Origin: an uncultured Clostridium sp.
Lineage (GTDB): Bacteria > Bacillota > Clostridia > Christensenellales > CAG-138
Reading direction: 5' to 3'
Assembly (NCBI GenBank): GCA_900542285.1
Contig: UQNF01000025.1
Location: 1 to 23,503 of the forward strand
DNA length: 23,503 nt
Below, piece after piece: positions 14,548 to 22,977 of this stretch. Every line of letters starts with the position of its first letter. Position 1 is the stretch's first letter. Below the pieces are notes generated by a model. The model made no database searches and was not told the DNA's origin. It saw only the letters and a program-made list of their open reading frames with translations. Both the position numbers and the translations under genes were made by a program.

Positions 14548-15474
14548 ATGACACAGAAGAATTCCCACCGCAGAGGCAGCCGCCTCCGTCCGCTGAAAAT
14601 GAATATAACCCTTAAGGGCGACCGAGGAAAGCCGCTCCGCATTGCTGTCTTGGTGATAGCGGCGATAGTGGTGCTGGTGCTGGCAGCCAATATTTTCAGG
14701 CCCAAAGTTCAGCTCCAGAATACCCCGGAATACAATCGCATCCAGGAGCTTGGCGTCCTGACTGTCGGCGTGCTGGACGATATGCCCGGATTTTCCGATA
14801 ACGGAGAAGGCTTCGAGGTCGAGCTTGCAAAGCGCTTCGCTCAATACCTGCTTCCCGACTCCGAGGGCGATGCTGCGATTAAGCTTGTCACCGTGACGGA
14901 TATGACCGCCTCAACAAAGATCTCCGATGGCTCTGTCGATGCTGTGTTTGCCCTCATGCAGAAGGGCGGAAGCAGCCGTTTCAGCTATTCATACTCCTAC
15001 TATACCGATGAATGCGTCGTTGCTATCCCCGAGAACGCTGACGAAAAACCGCTGAACGAGATGGTCATAGGTTATGTCCAAAGCTCCGCTTCGCAGAGCG
15101 TATTGAACACCTATATTTCGGAGCACAAGACCACCGTTAAGCAGAGCTTTATAGATAAGCTGCTAAAGCGCAAAGTCGAGCTGCCGCCTGACGCAATAAC
15201 CTTTACCACAAAGGCATTCGCTTCATATCCGGATATGCTGCTCGCCATGAGCAAAGGCTCTATCGACGGCGCCGCCATCGCTAAGGTGTATCTCAACAGA
15301 TACAGTGAAGGTTACGACTTCAAGATACATTCCACAACACTTGGCAGCATTGGCTATTCGCTCGCCTGCTCGTCTGATGAGCCGGCAATCGCACAGCTTG
15401 CCGACATGTTCATATATAAACTTCGCGAAAGCGGTGAGCTTGATGAAATGCTGTCAAAATATGGTTTAGAATAA
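14548..15474 (+). CDS. Membrane-anchored family 3 solute-binding protein (amino-acid ABC-type)
   Basis: A 308-residue protein with an extracellular type 3 solute-binding fold (the amino-acid/polar ligand group), seen from LGVLTVGVLDDMPGFSDNGEGFEVELAKRFA (split over residues 69-98) and the late GSIGYSLACSSDEPAIAQLADMF region. Unlike usual binding proteins it has no lipobox; a basic cytoplasmic segment of about 30 residues is followed by one hydrophobic helix (31-50), so it is probably a membrane-tethered protein. No permease or ATPase gene is adjacent. Such orphan domains may act as sensors or as binding proteins for a distant importer. No Shine-Dalgarno sequence precedes the ATG and the promoter abuts it, implying leaderless translation. 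Confidence 0.82.
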   Translation: MTQKNSHRRGSRLRPLKMNITLKGDRGKPLRIAVLVIAAIVVLVLAANIFRPKVQLQNTPEYNRIQELGVLTVGVLDDMPGFSDNGEGFEVELAKRFAQYLLPDSEGDAAIKLVTVTDMTASTKISDGSVDAVFALMQKGGSSRFSYSYSYYTDECVVAIPENADEKPLNEMVIGYVQSSASQSVLNTYISEHKTTVKQSFIDKLLKRKVELPPDAITFTTKAFASYPDMLLAMSKGSIDGAAIAKVYLNRYSEGYDFKIHSTTLGSIGYSLACSSDEPAIAQLADMFIYKLRESGELDEMLSKYGLE

Positions 15475-15487
15475 TGTTTAGTCTATT

Positions 15488-15514
15488 ATGCGCCCGGGTT
15501 CGAGGCGCATTTTC
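15488..15514 (+). terminator. Terminator after the solute-binding-protein gene
   Basis: ATGCGCC (15488-15494) pairs with GGCGCAT (15504-15510) around a nine-base loop, followed by TTTTCATTT. It lies 14 bases after the stop codon. Confidence 0.75.
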
Positions 15515-15641
15515 ATTTATTACTGGTTCATCCTGCTGAAGGCTGCTTATTTTATGTGCAGAGATTTGGCCCTTTCGGGAATAATAAGCCTGTGCTTCCG
15601 TCACTACCGGAGCAAATTAAAACATAAAGGGAAAATCAAAT

Positions 15642-16703
15642 ATGAAAGCATATGCAATGCTGAGAATCGGCAGTTCCGGCTGGATAGAAAAGGAACGCCC
15701 AAGCTGCGGGCCTCTCGATGCCATCTGCCGTCCGCTCGCGGTCGCCATCTGCACATCCGATGTTCACACGCTTTGGGAGGGCGCGATCGGTGAGCGAAAC
15801 AATATGATCCTTGGTCACGAATGCTGCGCGGAGGTAGTCGAAGTCGGTTCCCTGGTCAAGGATTTCAAGCCCGGCGACCGTGTGTTGGTGCCTGCAATAA
15901 CCCCCGACTGGAACTCACTTGAAGCCCAGGCCGGCTATTCCATGCATTCCGGCGGAATGCTTGCAGGCTGGAAATTTTCCAACTACAAGGACGGTGTATT
16001 TGCCGAATTCTTCCACGTCAACGATGCTGACGGCAACTTGGCGCTTCTTCCTCCGAATATAAATACGGTTGAAGCGTGCATGCTGTCCGACATGGTGCCA
16101 ACGGGCTTCCACGGCGCAGAGCTGGCCGACATACAATTCGGTGACACCGTGCTGGTTGTCGGCATAGGTCCCGTCGGGCTTATGTCGGTAGCCGGTGCGA
16201 ATCTTCGCGGAGCAGCCAAGGTCATCGCGGTTGGCACGAGGCCAAAATGCATTGAAGCTGCAAAACGCTATGGAGCGGACGAATTGATCAGCTATAAGAA
16301 CGGTCCTCTATATGAGCAGGTTCTGCGTCTGACCGATGGTAAGGGAGTCGATAAGGCTATCATTGCCGGGGGCGACAACGATACCTTTGCAGATGTAATC
16401 AAATGCCTTAAGCCCGGAGGCAAGATAGGTAATGTTAACTACCTTGGCTCCGGAGATTCCATAAGCATTCCTCGTGTTGAATGGGGCGTCGGTATGGGAC
16501 ACAAGCAGATAAACGGCGGACTAATGCCCGGCGGCAGGCTGCGAATGGAAAAACTCGCTGCGCTCGTAAGCGGCGGCAAGCTCGATCTGAAGCCCCTTTG
16601 CTCGCATGTTTTTGAAGGCTTTGACAAGTTGGAAGAAGCCCTGTTCCTAATGCGTGATAAGCCGGCTGAACTGATAAAACCCATTGTCAAGCTCTCCGAT
16701 TGA
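15642..16703 (+). CDS. adh: NADP(H)-dependent zinc secondary alcohol dehydrogenase
   Basis: A zinc-dependent medium-chain alcohol dehydrogenase strongly resembling the Thermoanaerobacter brockii / Clostridium beijerinckii secondary alcohol dehydrogenase, which interconverts ketones such as acetone with 2-alcohols. The length (353 versus about 352) and text match closely (AMLRIG-GWIEKE, PAITPDW, HSGGMLAGWKFSN, FHVNDAD). The catalytic zinc ligands of that group are present at Cys37, His59 and Asp150. The Rossmann motif GIGPVG follows at about 174-179. NADP-selecting positions are Gly198, Thr199 (Ser in T. brockii), Arg200 and Tyr218, so NADPH use is likely. The structural-zinc cysteine cluster is absent, as in this group. 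AAGGGA precedes the ATG. A hairpin at 15594-15613 lies in the upstream region. Confidence 0.94.
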   Translation: MKAYAMLRIGSSGWIEKERPSCGPLDAICRPLAVAICTSDVHTLWEGAIGERNNMILGHECCAEVVEVGSLVKDFKPGDRVLVPAITPDWNSLEAQAGYSMHSGGMLAGWKFSNYKDGVFAEFFHVNDADGNLALLPPNINTVEACMLSDMVPTGFHGAELADIQFGDTVLVVGIGPVGLMSVAGANLRGAAKVIAVGTRPKCIEAAKRYGADELISYKNGPLYEQVLRLTDGKGVDKAIIAGGDNDTFADVIKCLKPGGKIGNVNYLGSGDSISIPRVEWGVGMGHKQINGGLMPGGRLRMEKLAALVSGGKLDLKPLCSHVFEGFDKLEEALFLMRDKPAELIKPIVKLSD

Positions 16704-17014
16704 TGAGCCCCATACGATCTGCGCGGTGACCCTCCGAGCAGTAAGGGCAGACATAAAGTGCACGCCTCACGTCCGGAAAAGCATTGCTCCGGCCTGCGGC
16801 GTGCTTCTTCATCCATTATCATAGATTATCATGCAGATATCTGAATGCTTTTACATCCTAATTCGCCGATAACTTTCATTTATTTCGATAAAACAAATAA
16901 AAAACTGGCGACCTTTAGCTCCTTATTTCGCATAACCTCAGATGAGTTCCTTCCTGGTGCTATTCGGATAGTATGCCTCATATCATATAAAATATCAATA
17001 CTGACCGAAGCCTA
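16704..17014. other. Non-coding gap after the alcohol dehydrogenase
   Basis: No open frame with coding character or ribosome binding site is seen. The left part holds a branched hairpin listed separately; the rest is AT-rich sequence, including a weak TTTATTT / AAATAAA inverted repeat near 16878-16900. The right end meets the opp promoter. Confidence 0.6.
16760..16808 (+). terminator. Nested hairpin, possible terminator of the alcohol dehydrogenase gene
   Basis: Outer arms GCACGCC (16760-16766) and GGCGTGC (16798-16804) enclose an inner stem CCGGA (16773-16777) / TCCGG (16788-16792). TTCTTC follows. It is 57 bases after the stop codon. Confidence 0.5.
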
Positions 17015-17043
17015 TTGACTTTTGTTGGATACTGGGATATAAT
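17015..17043 (+). promoter_or_regulatory. Sigma-A promoter of the opp operon
   Basis: TTGACT (17015-17020) and TATAAT (17038-17043) are separated by 17 bases, near-consensus. The predicted start is near 17050, with a leader of about 89 bases. Confidence 0.85.
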
Positions 17044-17138
17044 ATGGTAAAAGTTGGATTGAATATGTCCTTTTCGCAAGCTGATTGTGTCATGTATTTC
17101 ATGGCATAAAATAAAAACAGGAAAAAGGGAGTGAATTA

Positions 17139-18071
17139 ATGGTTGGATATGTAATTAAGCGTATACTGATGGCGCTGGTAGCTCTTCTGGCTATTACATG
17201 TATCACATTTCTCATCATGAATCTGGTGCCCGGAGGCCCATTCATGAGCGAGAAAGCCCCTAGCGCAGAGCTGCTTGCAGCAATGGAGAAAAAGTATGGA
17301 CTTGATAAGCCTTTGGGTGAACAGCTTTGGAATTACCTGAAGGATCTTGCTCACGGTGATATGGGCGTCTCATTCAAGATGCAGAAGAACCGTCCGGTCA
17401 AGACCATCATTGCCGAGATGTTCCCCACTTCTGCCAAGGTTGGCGTGTTCGCACTGTTAAATGCCGTTATCATCGGCATCCCCATAGGCTGCTTGGCCGC
17501 CTATTACCGAGGGAAATGGGTGGACAGTATTCTCCGCGTCGTTATGACGCTTGGCATTTCAATTCCCAGCTTCGTTATCGCAACACTTCTTTTAATTATC
17601 TTCAGTGTCAAACTTAAATTGCTGCCCGGCACGGGCCTTACGACTCCGGCGCACTATATAATGCCGTGCTTTGCTCTGTCCTTCTATCCCATGTGCTACA
17701 TAGGCAGAATGACCCGAGCAAGCCTGCTCGACGCTATCAATTCCGACTATGTGCGCACCGCAAAGGCGAAGGGTCTTCCCACCCGAAAGATTATCTTTAA
17801 GCATGCGCTCAGGAACAGCCTTATCCCTGTCATCACCTACGTCGGCCCGCTTGTCGCCTATATCCTGACCGGAGGCTTCGTTGTTGAGCAGGTGTTCACC
17901 ATTCCCGGTCTCGGAAGGTACTTCATTCAAAGCATTCTGAACAGGGACTACCCCATCATTATGGGCACTACCGTATTCCTTTCCGCCTTCGTCATCCTGA
18001 TGAACCTTATCGTTGACCTTCTCTATAAGGTCGTTGACCCCAGAATCGATCTGCAAGGAGGAAGCAACTGA
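17139..18071 (+). CDS. oppB: Oligopeptide ABC transporter permease OppB
   Basis: First inner-membrane permease of a peptide importer of the Opp/Dpp class. The 310 residues begin with the typical YVIKRILMALVALLAITCITF helix and MNLVPGGPF loop (residues 27-35), then GLDKPLGEQLWNYLKDLAHGDMG, a periplasm-side-facing segment typical of OppB. The cytoplasmic coupling (EAA) loop is YVRTAKAKGLPTRKIIFKHALRN (204-226), where the ATPases dock. Five to six hydrophobic helices are visible. GGGAG precedes the ATG. Its TGA overlaps the ATG of the next gene by one base. It forms the permeation path with OppC. Confidence 0.95.
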   Translation: MVGYVIKRILMALVALLAITCITFLIMNLVPGGPFMSEKAPSAELLAAMEKKYGLDKPLGEQLWNYLKDLAHGDMGVSFKMQKNRPVKTIIAEMFPTSAKVGVFALLNAVIIGIPIGCLAAYYRGKWVDSILRVVMTLGISIPSFVIATLLLIIFSVKLKLLPGTGLTTPAHYIMPCFALSFYPMCYIGRMTRASLLDAINSDYVRTAKAKGLPTRKIIFKHALRNSLIPVITYVGPLVAYILTGGFVVEQVFTIPGLGRYFIQSILNRDYPIIMGTTVFLSAFVILMNLIVDLLYKVVDPRIDLQGGSN

Positions 18072-19195
18072 TGCGCAAAAAGAAATCTGCACCGTTTTCC
18101 ATTGGTCATGTGGATGCCGATACCATTCTTGAGATGAATGAGCCATATACTCCTTCTGCCAATGACTTCGCTCCTGCCGATGCGGCAGAGAAGGAGAGCT
18201 TCATTACCAGGGCCAAAAGCACCTCCTACTGGAAGGACGCCTGGCGCAGACTCAGAAAGAACACGGTCGCCATGATCGCGCTCGGAGTCATCATTTTCCT
18301 CGTCCTGTTCGCATTCGTCGGGCCTCTGCTCACCCCATATGACTATTCAACTCAGATGCGCAACGAGGAAAACTGGCCTCCCTTCTGGCGTGATGCCGAC
18401 CCGATCGTTCAGCAAAAAGCCGACGAGGCAGGAATAAAGATAGATAAATCCAAGCATATTCTCGGCACGGACAGCCTTGGCCGTGATAATCTCACAAGAC
18501 TTATGTACGGCACAAGGATCTCCATCACGATCGGCCTTGCTGCGTCACTGATAGTGCTTATCATCGGCTCGCTGATAGGCGCGATTTCCGGTTACCTTGG
18601 CGGAGCGGCAGATGTGGTCATAATGAGAATAACCGAGATAATTTATTCAGTCCCGGATGTGCTTGTCGTGCTGCTGCTGTCAACCGGACTTAAGGAGAGC
18701 ATCAGCGCCTACATTTCCAACCATCCCGGCAGCTTCTCCATGTTCCTCAATTCCATCGGTGCAAACCTCATAGGAATGTTCATCACCTTCGGCCTCATCT
18801 ATTGGGTCGGTATGTGTCGAATCATTCGAGGTCAAGTGCTTATGCTCAAGCAGCAGGAATATGTCACCGCAGCCCGTGCACTCGGTGCAAGCGGCAGCAG
18901 GATCATCAGAAAGCATCTGCTTCCCAACTGTGTCGGACAGATAATAGTTACAACCTGCCTTCAGATACCGTCCTCCATCTTTCTGGAGTCCTTCCTATCC
19001 TTCCTTGGAATGGGCGTCAGTGCGCCGCTGACGAGCCTTGGCTCCATGGCATCCGACGGACTGAGCGGCATTTACTCTCCGGCTTATCAGTACAGGCTTA
19101 TAGTTCCTGCGATACTGCTTAGCCTTCTCATCCTCTCGTTCAATCTCTTTGGCGATGGCCTGCGTGATGCGCTCGACCCGAGGCTCAAAAAGTAA
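18071..19195 (+). CDS. oppC: Oligopeptide ABC transporter permease OppC
   Basis: Second permease of the importer. At 374 residues it is longer than the usual 300, because of a hydrophilic N-terminal stretch of about 60 residues and an insertion around 95-130 between helix 1 and the hallmark LGTDSLGRDNLTRLMYGTR (131-149). Helix 1 is near 66-87. The coupling loop is YVTAARALGASGSRIIRKHLLPN (264-286). The C-terminus ends in the usual LFGDGLRDALDPRLKK. It starts in the stop codon of oppB (TGATG), so both are translated as a coupled pair, with AAGGAGG just upstream. Confidence 0.95.
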   Translation: MRKKKSAPFSIGHVDADTILEMNEPYTPSANDFAPADAAEKESFITRAKSTSYWKDAWRRLRKNTVAMIALGVIIFLVLFAFVGPLLTPYDYSTQMRNEENWPPFWRDADPIVQQKADEAGIKIDKSKHILGTDSLGRDNLTRLMYGTRISITIGLAASLIVLIIGSLIGAISGYLGGAADVVIMRITEIIYSVPDVLVVLLLSTGLKESISAYISNHPGSFSMFLNSIGANLIGMFITFGLIYWVGMCRIIRGQVLMLKQQEYVTAARALGASGSRIIRKHLLPNCVGQIIVTTCLQIPSSIFLESFLSFLGMGVSAPLTSLGSMASDGLSGIYSPAYQYRLIVPAILLSLLILSFNLFGDGLRDALDPRLKK

Positions 19196-19205
19196 GGAGG
19201 ACACT

Positions 19206-20258
19206 ATGGAACAGCAATTGATCAACAATGATGAGCTCCGCACCGAAGCGATTGGAGCTTCGGAACAGCCGAAGCTGCTCGAGGTCAGGGATCTCAGGGT
19301 TTCCTTCTTCACCCCTGCAGGTGAAGTCAAGGCAGTCGGCGGTATCTCCTATGACCTAAATGACGGAGAGGTCATGGGCATAGTCGGCGAATCCGGCTCA
19401 GGCAAATCAGTCGAGGCCTTCTCCATTATCGGACTGCTTGCAAGTCCGGGCAAGGTAATAGGCGGCACGATCAAGGTCAACGGTGAAAACGTACTCGATT
19501 ATTCCGAGGAGCAGATGCGCGACTTTCGAGGCAATACGGTCAGCATGATTTTCCAGAATCCTATGACCTGCCTGAATCCCGTCTACACCATCGGCAACCA
19601 GCTTATTGAAGCTTTGACATGCCACAGAAAGGATATTTCCAAGACAGATGCCAGATTAAGAGCTATTAAAATGCTTGAGCTTGTCGGCATTCATGACGCT
19701 GAAAAGAGAATGAAGCAATATCCTCATCAACTCTCCGGCGGTATGCGTCAAAGGGTCATGATAGCAATGGGCCTTATCTGCGACCCGAAGATCCTGATCG
19801 CAGATGAGCCTACCACGGCACTCGATGTTACCATTCAGGCTCAGATACTTGAACTGATGAAGGATATCCGCAAAAAAACCGGAATGGCTATCATCTTCAT
19901 CACCCATAACCTGGGTGTTGTTGCCGATATCTGCGATAAAATAAGCGTAATGTATGCCGGAAAGATCGTTGAGCAGGGCCCTGTTGATGACATTTTCTAC
20001 AAGCCCTCCCATCCCTATACAAGGGGTCTTCTGCGTTCCATGCCCCGTGTGGATGCGGAGGAGATCGAACGCCTGATACCTATCGAAGGTACACCGGTCG
20101 ATATGCTTAACCCACCAAAGGGATGTCCGTTCGGCCCGCGCTGCGAAAGCTGCATGAAGATCTGTCTCAAGCAGAATCCTCCCATAGTTGAGGTTGGCAG
20201 GGAACATCGCTCCGCCTGCTGGCTGCTTGTCAAAGATCAGTATCAGGAGGAGGAATAA
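19206..20258 (+). CDS. oppD: Oligopeptide ABC transporter ATP-binding protein OppD
   Basis: First ATPase of the importer, 350 residues. It has Walker A GESGSGKS (61-68), Q-loop FQNP (116-119), signature LSGGM (176-180), Walker B ILIADEP (196-202), D-loop TALDV and switch His234 in FITHNLG. The C-terminal oligopeptide-specific extension carries the cysteine set GCPFGPRC-SC-KIC...CW, which in some homologues binds an iron-sulphur cluster. The ATG at 19206 is chosen because AAGGAGG lies 8 bases before it and all upstream codons lie inside oppC. It pairs with OppF on the cytoplasmic face of OppB/OppC. Confidence 0.95.
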   Translation: MEQQLINNDELRTEAIGASEQPKLLEVRDLRVSFFTPAGEVKAVGGISYDLNDGEVMGIVGESGSGKSVEAFSIIGLLASPGKVIGGTIKVNGENVLDYSEEQMRDFRGNTVSMIFQNPMTCLNPVYTIGNQLIEALTCHRKDISKTDARLRAIKMLELVGIHDAEKRMKQYPHQLSGGMRQRVMIAMGLICDPKILIADEPTTALDVTIQAQILELMKDIRKKTGMAIIFITHNLGVVADICDKISVMYAGKIVEQGPVDDIFYKPSHPYTRGLLRSMPRVDAEEIERLIPIEGTPVDMLNPPKGCPFGPRCESCMKICLKQNPPIVEVGREHRSACWLLVKDQYQEEE

Positions 20259-20261
20259 GCT

Positions 20262-21230
20262 ATGAGCGAGATCACCAACCTTGTTGAACTGGATAAGCTC
20301 CGCAAATACTTCCCTGTAAAGGGCGGCTTGTTTGCTGGCAAGAAATTTGTTCGCGCCGTCGAAGATGTCAGCCTGACGATAAGAAGGGGCGAGACCCTCG
20401 GGCTTGTCGGTGAATCCGGCTGCGGCAAGACTACACTTGGCAGAACCCTGCTTAGGCTGTACGAACCGACAAGCGGTAAAATCATTTATGACGGTGTGGA
20501 TATCACCCATGCAAAGATGCTCCCATACCGCCGAAAAATGCAGATAATCTTTCAGGATCCCTCTGCCTCACTCGACCCGCGCATGACGGTCGGAGAGATA
20601 GTCGGAGAGGCGATTGACATTCACAGAATAACCGACAATAAGGCTGAACGCGCGGAAATGATAGAGTCCCTGCTTGCGCAGGTCGGGCTCAATACCGAGC
20701 ATTCCAACCGCTATCCGCATGAATTCTCCGGCGGCCAGCAGCAGCGTATCGGCATAGCCCGTGCGCTTGCAGTCAAGCCCGAGTTTATCGTCTGTGACGA
20801 GCCTATTTCCGCGCTTGATGTGAGCATTCAGAGCCAGATCGTCAATATGCTTGAAGATATGCAGCGCGATATGGGGCTTACATATCTTTTCATCGCCCAT
20901 GATCTCTCCGTTGTGCGTCATATTTCCAATCGCATCGGCGTAATGTATCTCGGTTCGCTTGTCGAGCTTGCCGAAAGTCTTGAGCTAAACAAGCATCCTC
21001 TTCATCCGTATACGCAGACGCTTATGTCAGCCGTACCGATTCCCGACCCCGAAAAAAGCCGCGCCCGTCAGCGTATTGTCCTTGAGGGTGATGTGCCCAG
21101 TCCCATCAATCCCCCATCCGGCTGCAAGTTCCATACTCGCTGTCCGTATGCAGAGGATCGCTGTTCACGCGAAACACCCGACTTCCGTGAAGTAGCCGCA
21201 GGCCACTTCTGTGCCTGCCATAAGGTTTGA
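20262..21230 (+). CDS. oppF: Oligopeptide ABC transporter ATP-binding protein OppF
   Basis: Second ATPase, 322 residues. Walker A is GESGCGKTT (50-58), Q-loop FQDP (97-100), signature FSGGQQQR (155-162), Walker B FIVCDEP, D-loop SALDV and switch His213 in FIAHDLS. The LRKYFPVKGG opening is characteristic of OppF/DppF. Its C-terminal extension holds the cysteine series GCKFHTRCPYAEDRC...CACH. A three-base gap separates it from oppD, with AGGAGG inside the oppD end. The two ATPases are different, so the complex is a heterodimer. A hairpin with T-run follows 7 bases later. Confidence 0.95.
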   Translation: MSEITNLVELDKLRKYFPVKGGLFAGKKFVRAVEDVSLTIRRGETLGLVGESGCGKTTLGRTLLRLYEPTSGKIIYDGVDITHAKMLPYRRKMQIIFQDPSASLDPRMTVGEIVGEAIDIHRITDNKAERAEMIESLLAQVGLNTEHSNRYPHEFSGGQQQRIGIARALAVKPEFIVCDEPISALDVSIQSQIVNMLEDMQRDMGLTYLFIAHDLSVVRHISNRIGVMYLGSLVELAESLELNKHPLHPYTQTLMSAVPIPDPEKSRARQRIVLEGDVPSPINPPSGCKFHTRCPYAEDRCSRETPDFREVAAGHFCACHKV

Positions 21231-21237
21231 TAAAAGT

Positions 21238-21261
21238 CATCTTGTGCGAAAGATGGTTTTT
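21238..21261 (+). terminator. Hairpin with T-run between oppF and oppA
   Basis: CATCTT (21238-21243) pairs with AAGATG (21250-21255) around a six-base loop; GTTTTT follows. The stem is short, so termination is probably partial, or the hairpin acts as an RNA processing or stabilising element for the downstream oppA message. Confidence 0.6.
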
Positions 21262-21303
21262 ATAAATAAATGCCATAAGGCAAATCTTTAGGAGGATATC
21301 ACA

Positions 21304-22929
21304 ATGAAAAAACTGATCGCAATCGCATTGGTTCTGATCATGGCATTCAGCGTTTTCGGCTGCACAACTTCAACCGAAGACTTTGAGATCGCCGTGAACT
21401 TCGCATCGGAACCCAACACCATCGACCCGGCACTCAACTCCGCAGTTGACGGCGCAGTTATGATCAACCACATTTTTGAAGGTCTCTACAAGTGGGTTGA
21501 TGATGGCAGCGGCAATGCAACCCTGGCTCTTGGTCAGGCAAAGGAAGTTACGCCGAACGCTGATAAGACCGTTTACACCGTAAAGCTTCGTGATGACATC
21601 AAGTGGTCCGACGGCAAAGATGTTGTAGCAGCTGACTTTGTTTATGCATGGCAGCGTCTTGTTGACCCGAATACCGCTGCAGACTATTGCTACATGGCAG
21701 ACATTATTCTCAATGCAAACGAGATAATGGCAGGTGAAATGGACAAGAGCGAACTTGGTGTAAAGGCCATCGACGAGAAAACCCTCGAGATTACCCTTCA
21801 TACCGCTTGCCCATATTTCGAAGAGATCATGGCTTTCCCCGCTCTCATGCCCATACGCTCTGACATCATTGAGCAGTATGGTGATCAGTGGACATTCAGC
21901 CCCGAAACCTACATCGGCAACGGACAGTACAAAATGGCCGAATGGTCCCACAATGAGTTCATCAAGCTTGTTCCCTCCGAGACCTATTATGACGTGGATA
22001 AGCTTGGACCAAAGGTCATTAAGTTCGCCCTCATGGACGATACCAATGCAATTTATGCCGCATATAGATCCGGTTCGCTAAACTTCATCCAGGAAGTACC
22101 TGTTGATGAGATTCCCGGACTGCTCTCTTCCGGCGAGCTCAAGGTCCATCCCTACTTGGGAACCTACTACTGCTGCTTCAACACCTCAAAAGCTCCCTTC
22201 GATGATGTAAGGGTTCGCGAAGCATTCAGCCTTGTAATCGACCGTAACTACATCGTTGAGAACGTCACCAAGACCGGACAGAAGCCTGCGACTGCATTCG
22301 TTCCTTCCGGCATCAGCGATGCTCCCGGGACAAAGGATGATTTCCGTGCCGTTGGCGGCGACTATATGGACGTTAGCGCAGAAAAATATCAGGAGAACTG
22401 CGAGCGTGCCCGTCAGCTCCTTGCAGAAGCCGGCTATCCTAACGGCGAAGGCTTCCCGATCGTTGAGTACCTCTACAACACCAGCGATAACCATAGGCTT
22501 ATCGGTGAAGCACTGCAGAACATGTGGCAGACAGAGCTTGGCGTAACCGTTAACCTCGTGAATCAGGAGTGGAACACCTTCCTTGACACCCGTAAGAACG
22601 GCGATTATTCCATTGCCCGCAACGGCTGGATTGCCGACTACAACGACCCAATGAGCTTCCTCGATATGTGGCTCACCGGTGGCGGCAACAATGATGCTCA
22701 GTACTCCAATCCCGACTATGATGCGCTCATCATGCAGGCAAAGTCCACTTCAGACTTGGCAGAACGTATGAGCCTCATGCATCAGGCAGAGGATATCCTC
22801 ATGGGTCAGGATGTTGTCCATGCAGCAATCTATTTCTATACCGACAAGTATATGTCTCAAGGAATAAAAGGAATGTACTTCACTCCCCTTGGATACTACT
22901 TCTTCGGCTACTGCAAGCCCAGTAAATAA
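21304..22929 (+). CDS. oppA: Oligopeptide ABC transporter substrate-binding lipoprotein OppA
   Basis: The extracellular lipoprotein that captures peptides for the OppBCDF importer (solute-binding family 5). The signal peptide is MKKLIAIALVLIMAFSVFGC with lipidated Cys20. The 541 residues match family length. Recognisable blocks include LNSAVDGAVMINHIFEGLYKW, DGKDVVAADFVYAWQRLVDP, the TGQKPATAFVPSG region and the C-terminal GWIADYNDPMSFLDMW. A strong AGGAGG precedes the ATG. It is the last gene, followed by a terminator. Placing the binding-protein gene last, after a hairpin, differs from the common oppA-first order. Peptide preference cannot be judged. Confidence 0.95.
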   Translation: MKKLIAIALVLIMAFSVFGCTTSTEDFEIAVNFASEPNTIDPALNSAVDGAVMINHIFEGLYKWVDDGSGNATLALGQAKEVTPNADKTVYTVKLRDDIKWSDGKDVVAADFVYAWQRLVDPNTAADYCYMADIILNANEIMAGEMDKSELGVKAIDEKTLEITLHTACPYFEEIMAFPALMPIRSDIIEQYGDQWTFSPETYIGNGQYKMAEWSHNEFIKLVPSETYYDVDKLGPKVIKFALMDDTNAIYAAYRSGSLNFIQEVPVDEIPGLLSSGELKVHPYLGTYYCCFNTSKAPFDDVRVREAFSLVIDRNYIVENVTKTGQKPATAFVPSGISDAPGTKDDFRAVGGDYMDVSAEKYQENCERARQLLAEAGYPNGEGFPIVEYLYNTSDNHRLIGEALQNMWQTELGVTVNLVNQEWNTFLDTRKNGDYSIARNGWIADYNDPMSFLDMWLTGGGNNDAQYSNPDYDALIMQAKSTSDLAERMSLMHQAEDILMGQDVVHAAIYFYTDKYMSQGIKGMYFTPLGYYFFGYCKPSK

Positions 22930-22942
22930 TACTCAACAGCCG

Positions 22943-22977
22943 ACTGTCCGTGGCAATAGACCGCGGGCAGTTTTTTT
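22943..22977 (+). terminator. Strong intrinsic terminator of the opp operon
   Basis: ACTGTCCGTGG (22943-22953) pairs with CCGCGGGCAGT (22961-22971) with two G-U pairs around a seven-base loop, then seven T (22971-22977). Confidence 0.93.

Noticed and set aside
19149..19205. Upstream ATG for OppD inside oppC
   Set aside because: The internal ATG at 19206 has a strong AGGAGG and yields the standard OppD start.
19656..20510. 284-codon minus-strand frame inside the opp operon
   Set aside because: It spans parts of oppD and oppF in antisense and shows no motif of its own; codon bias of the real genes keeps it open.
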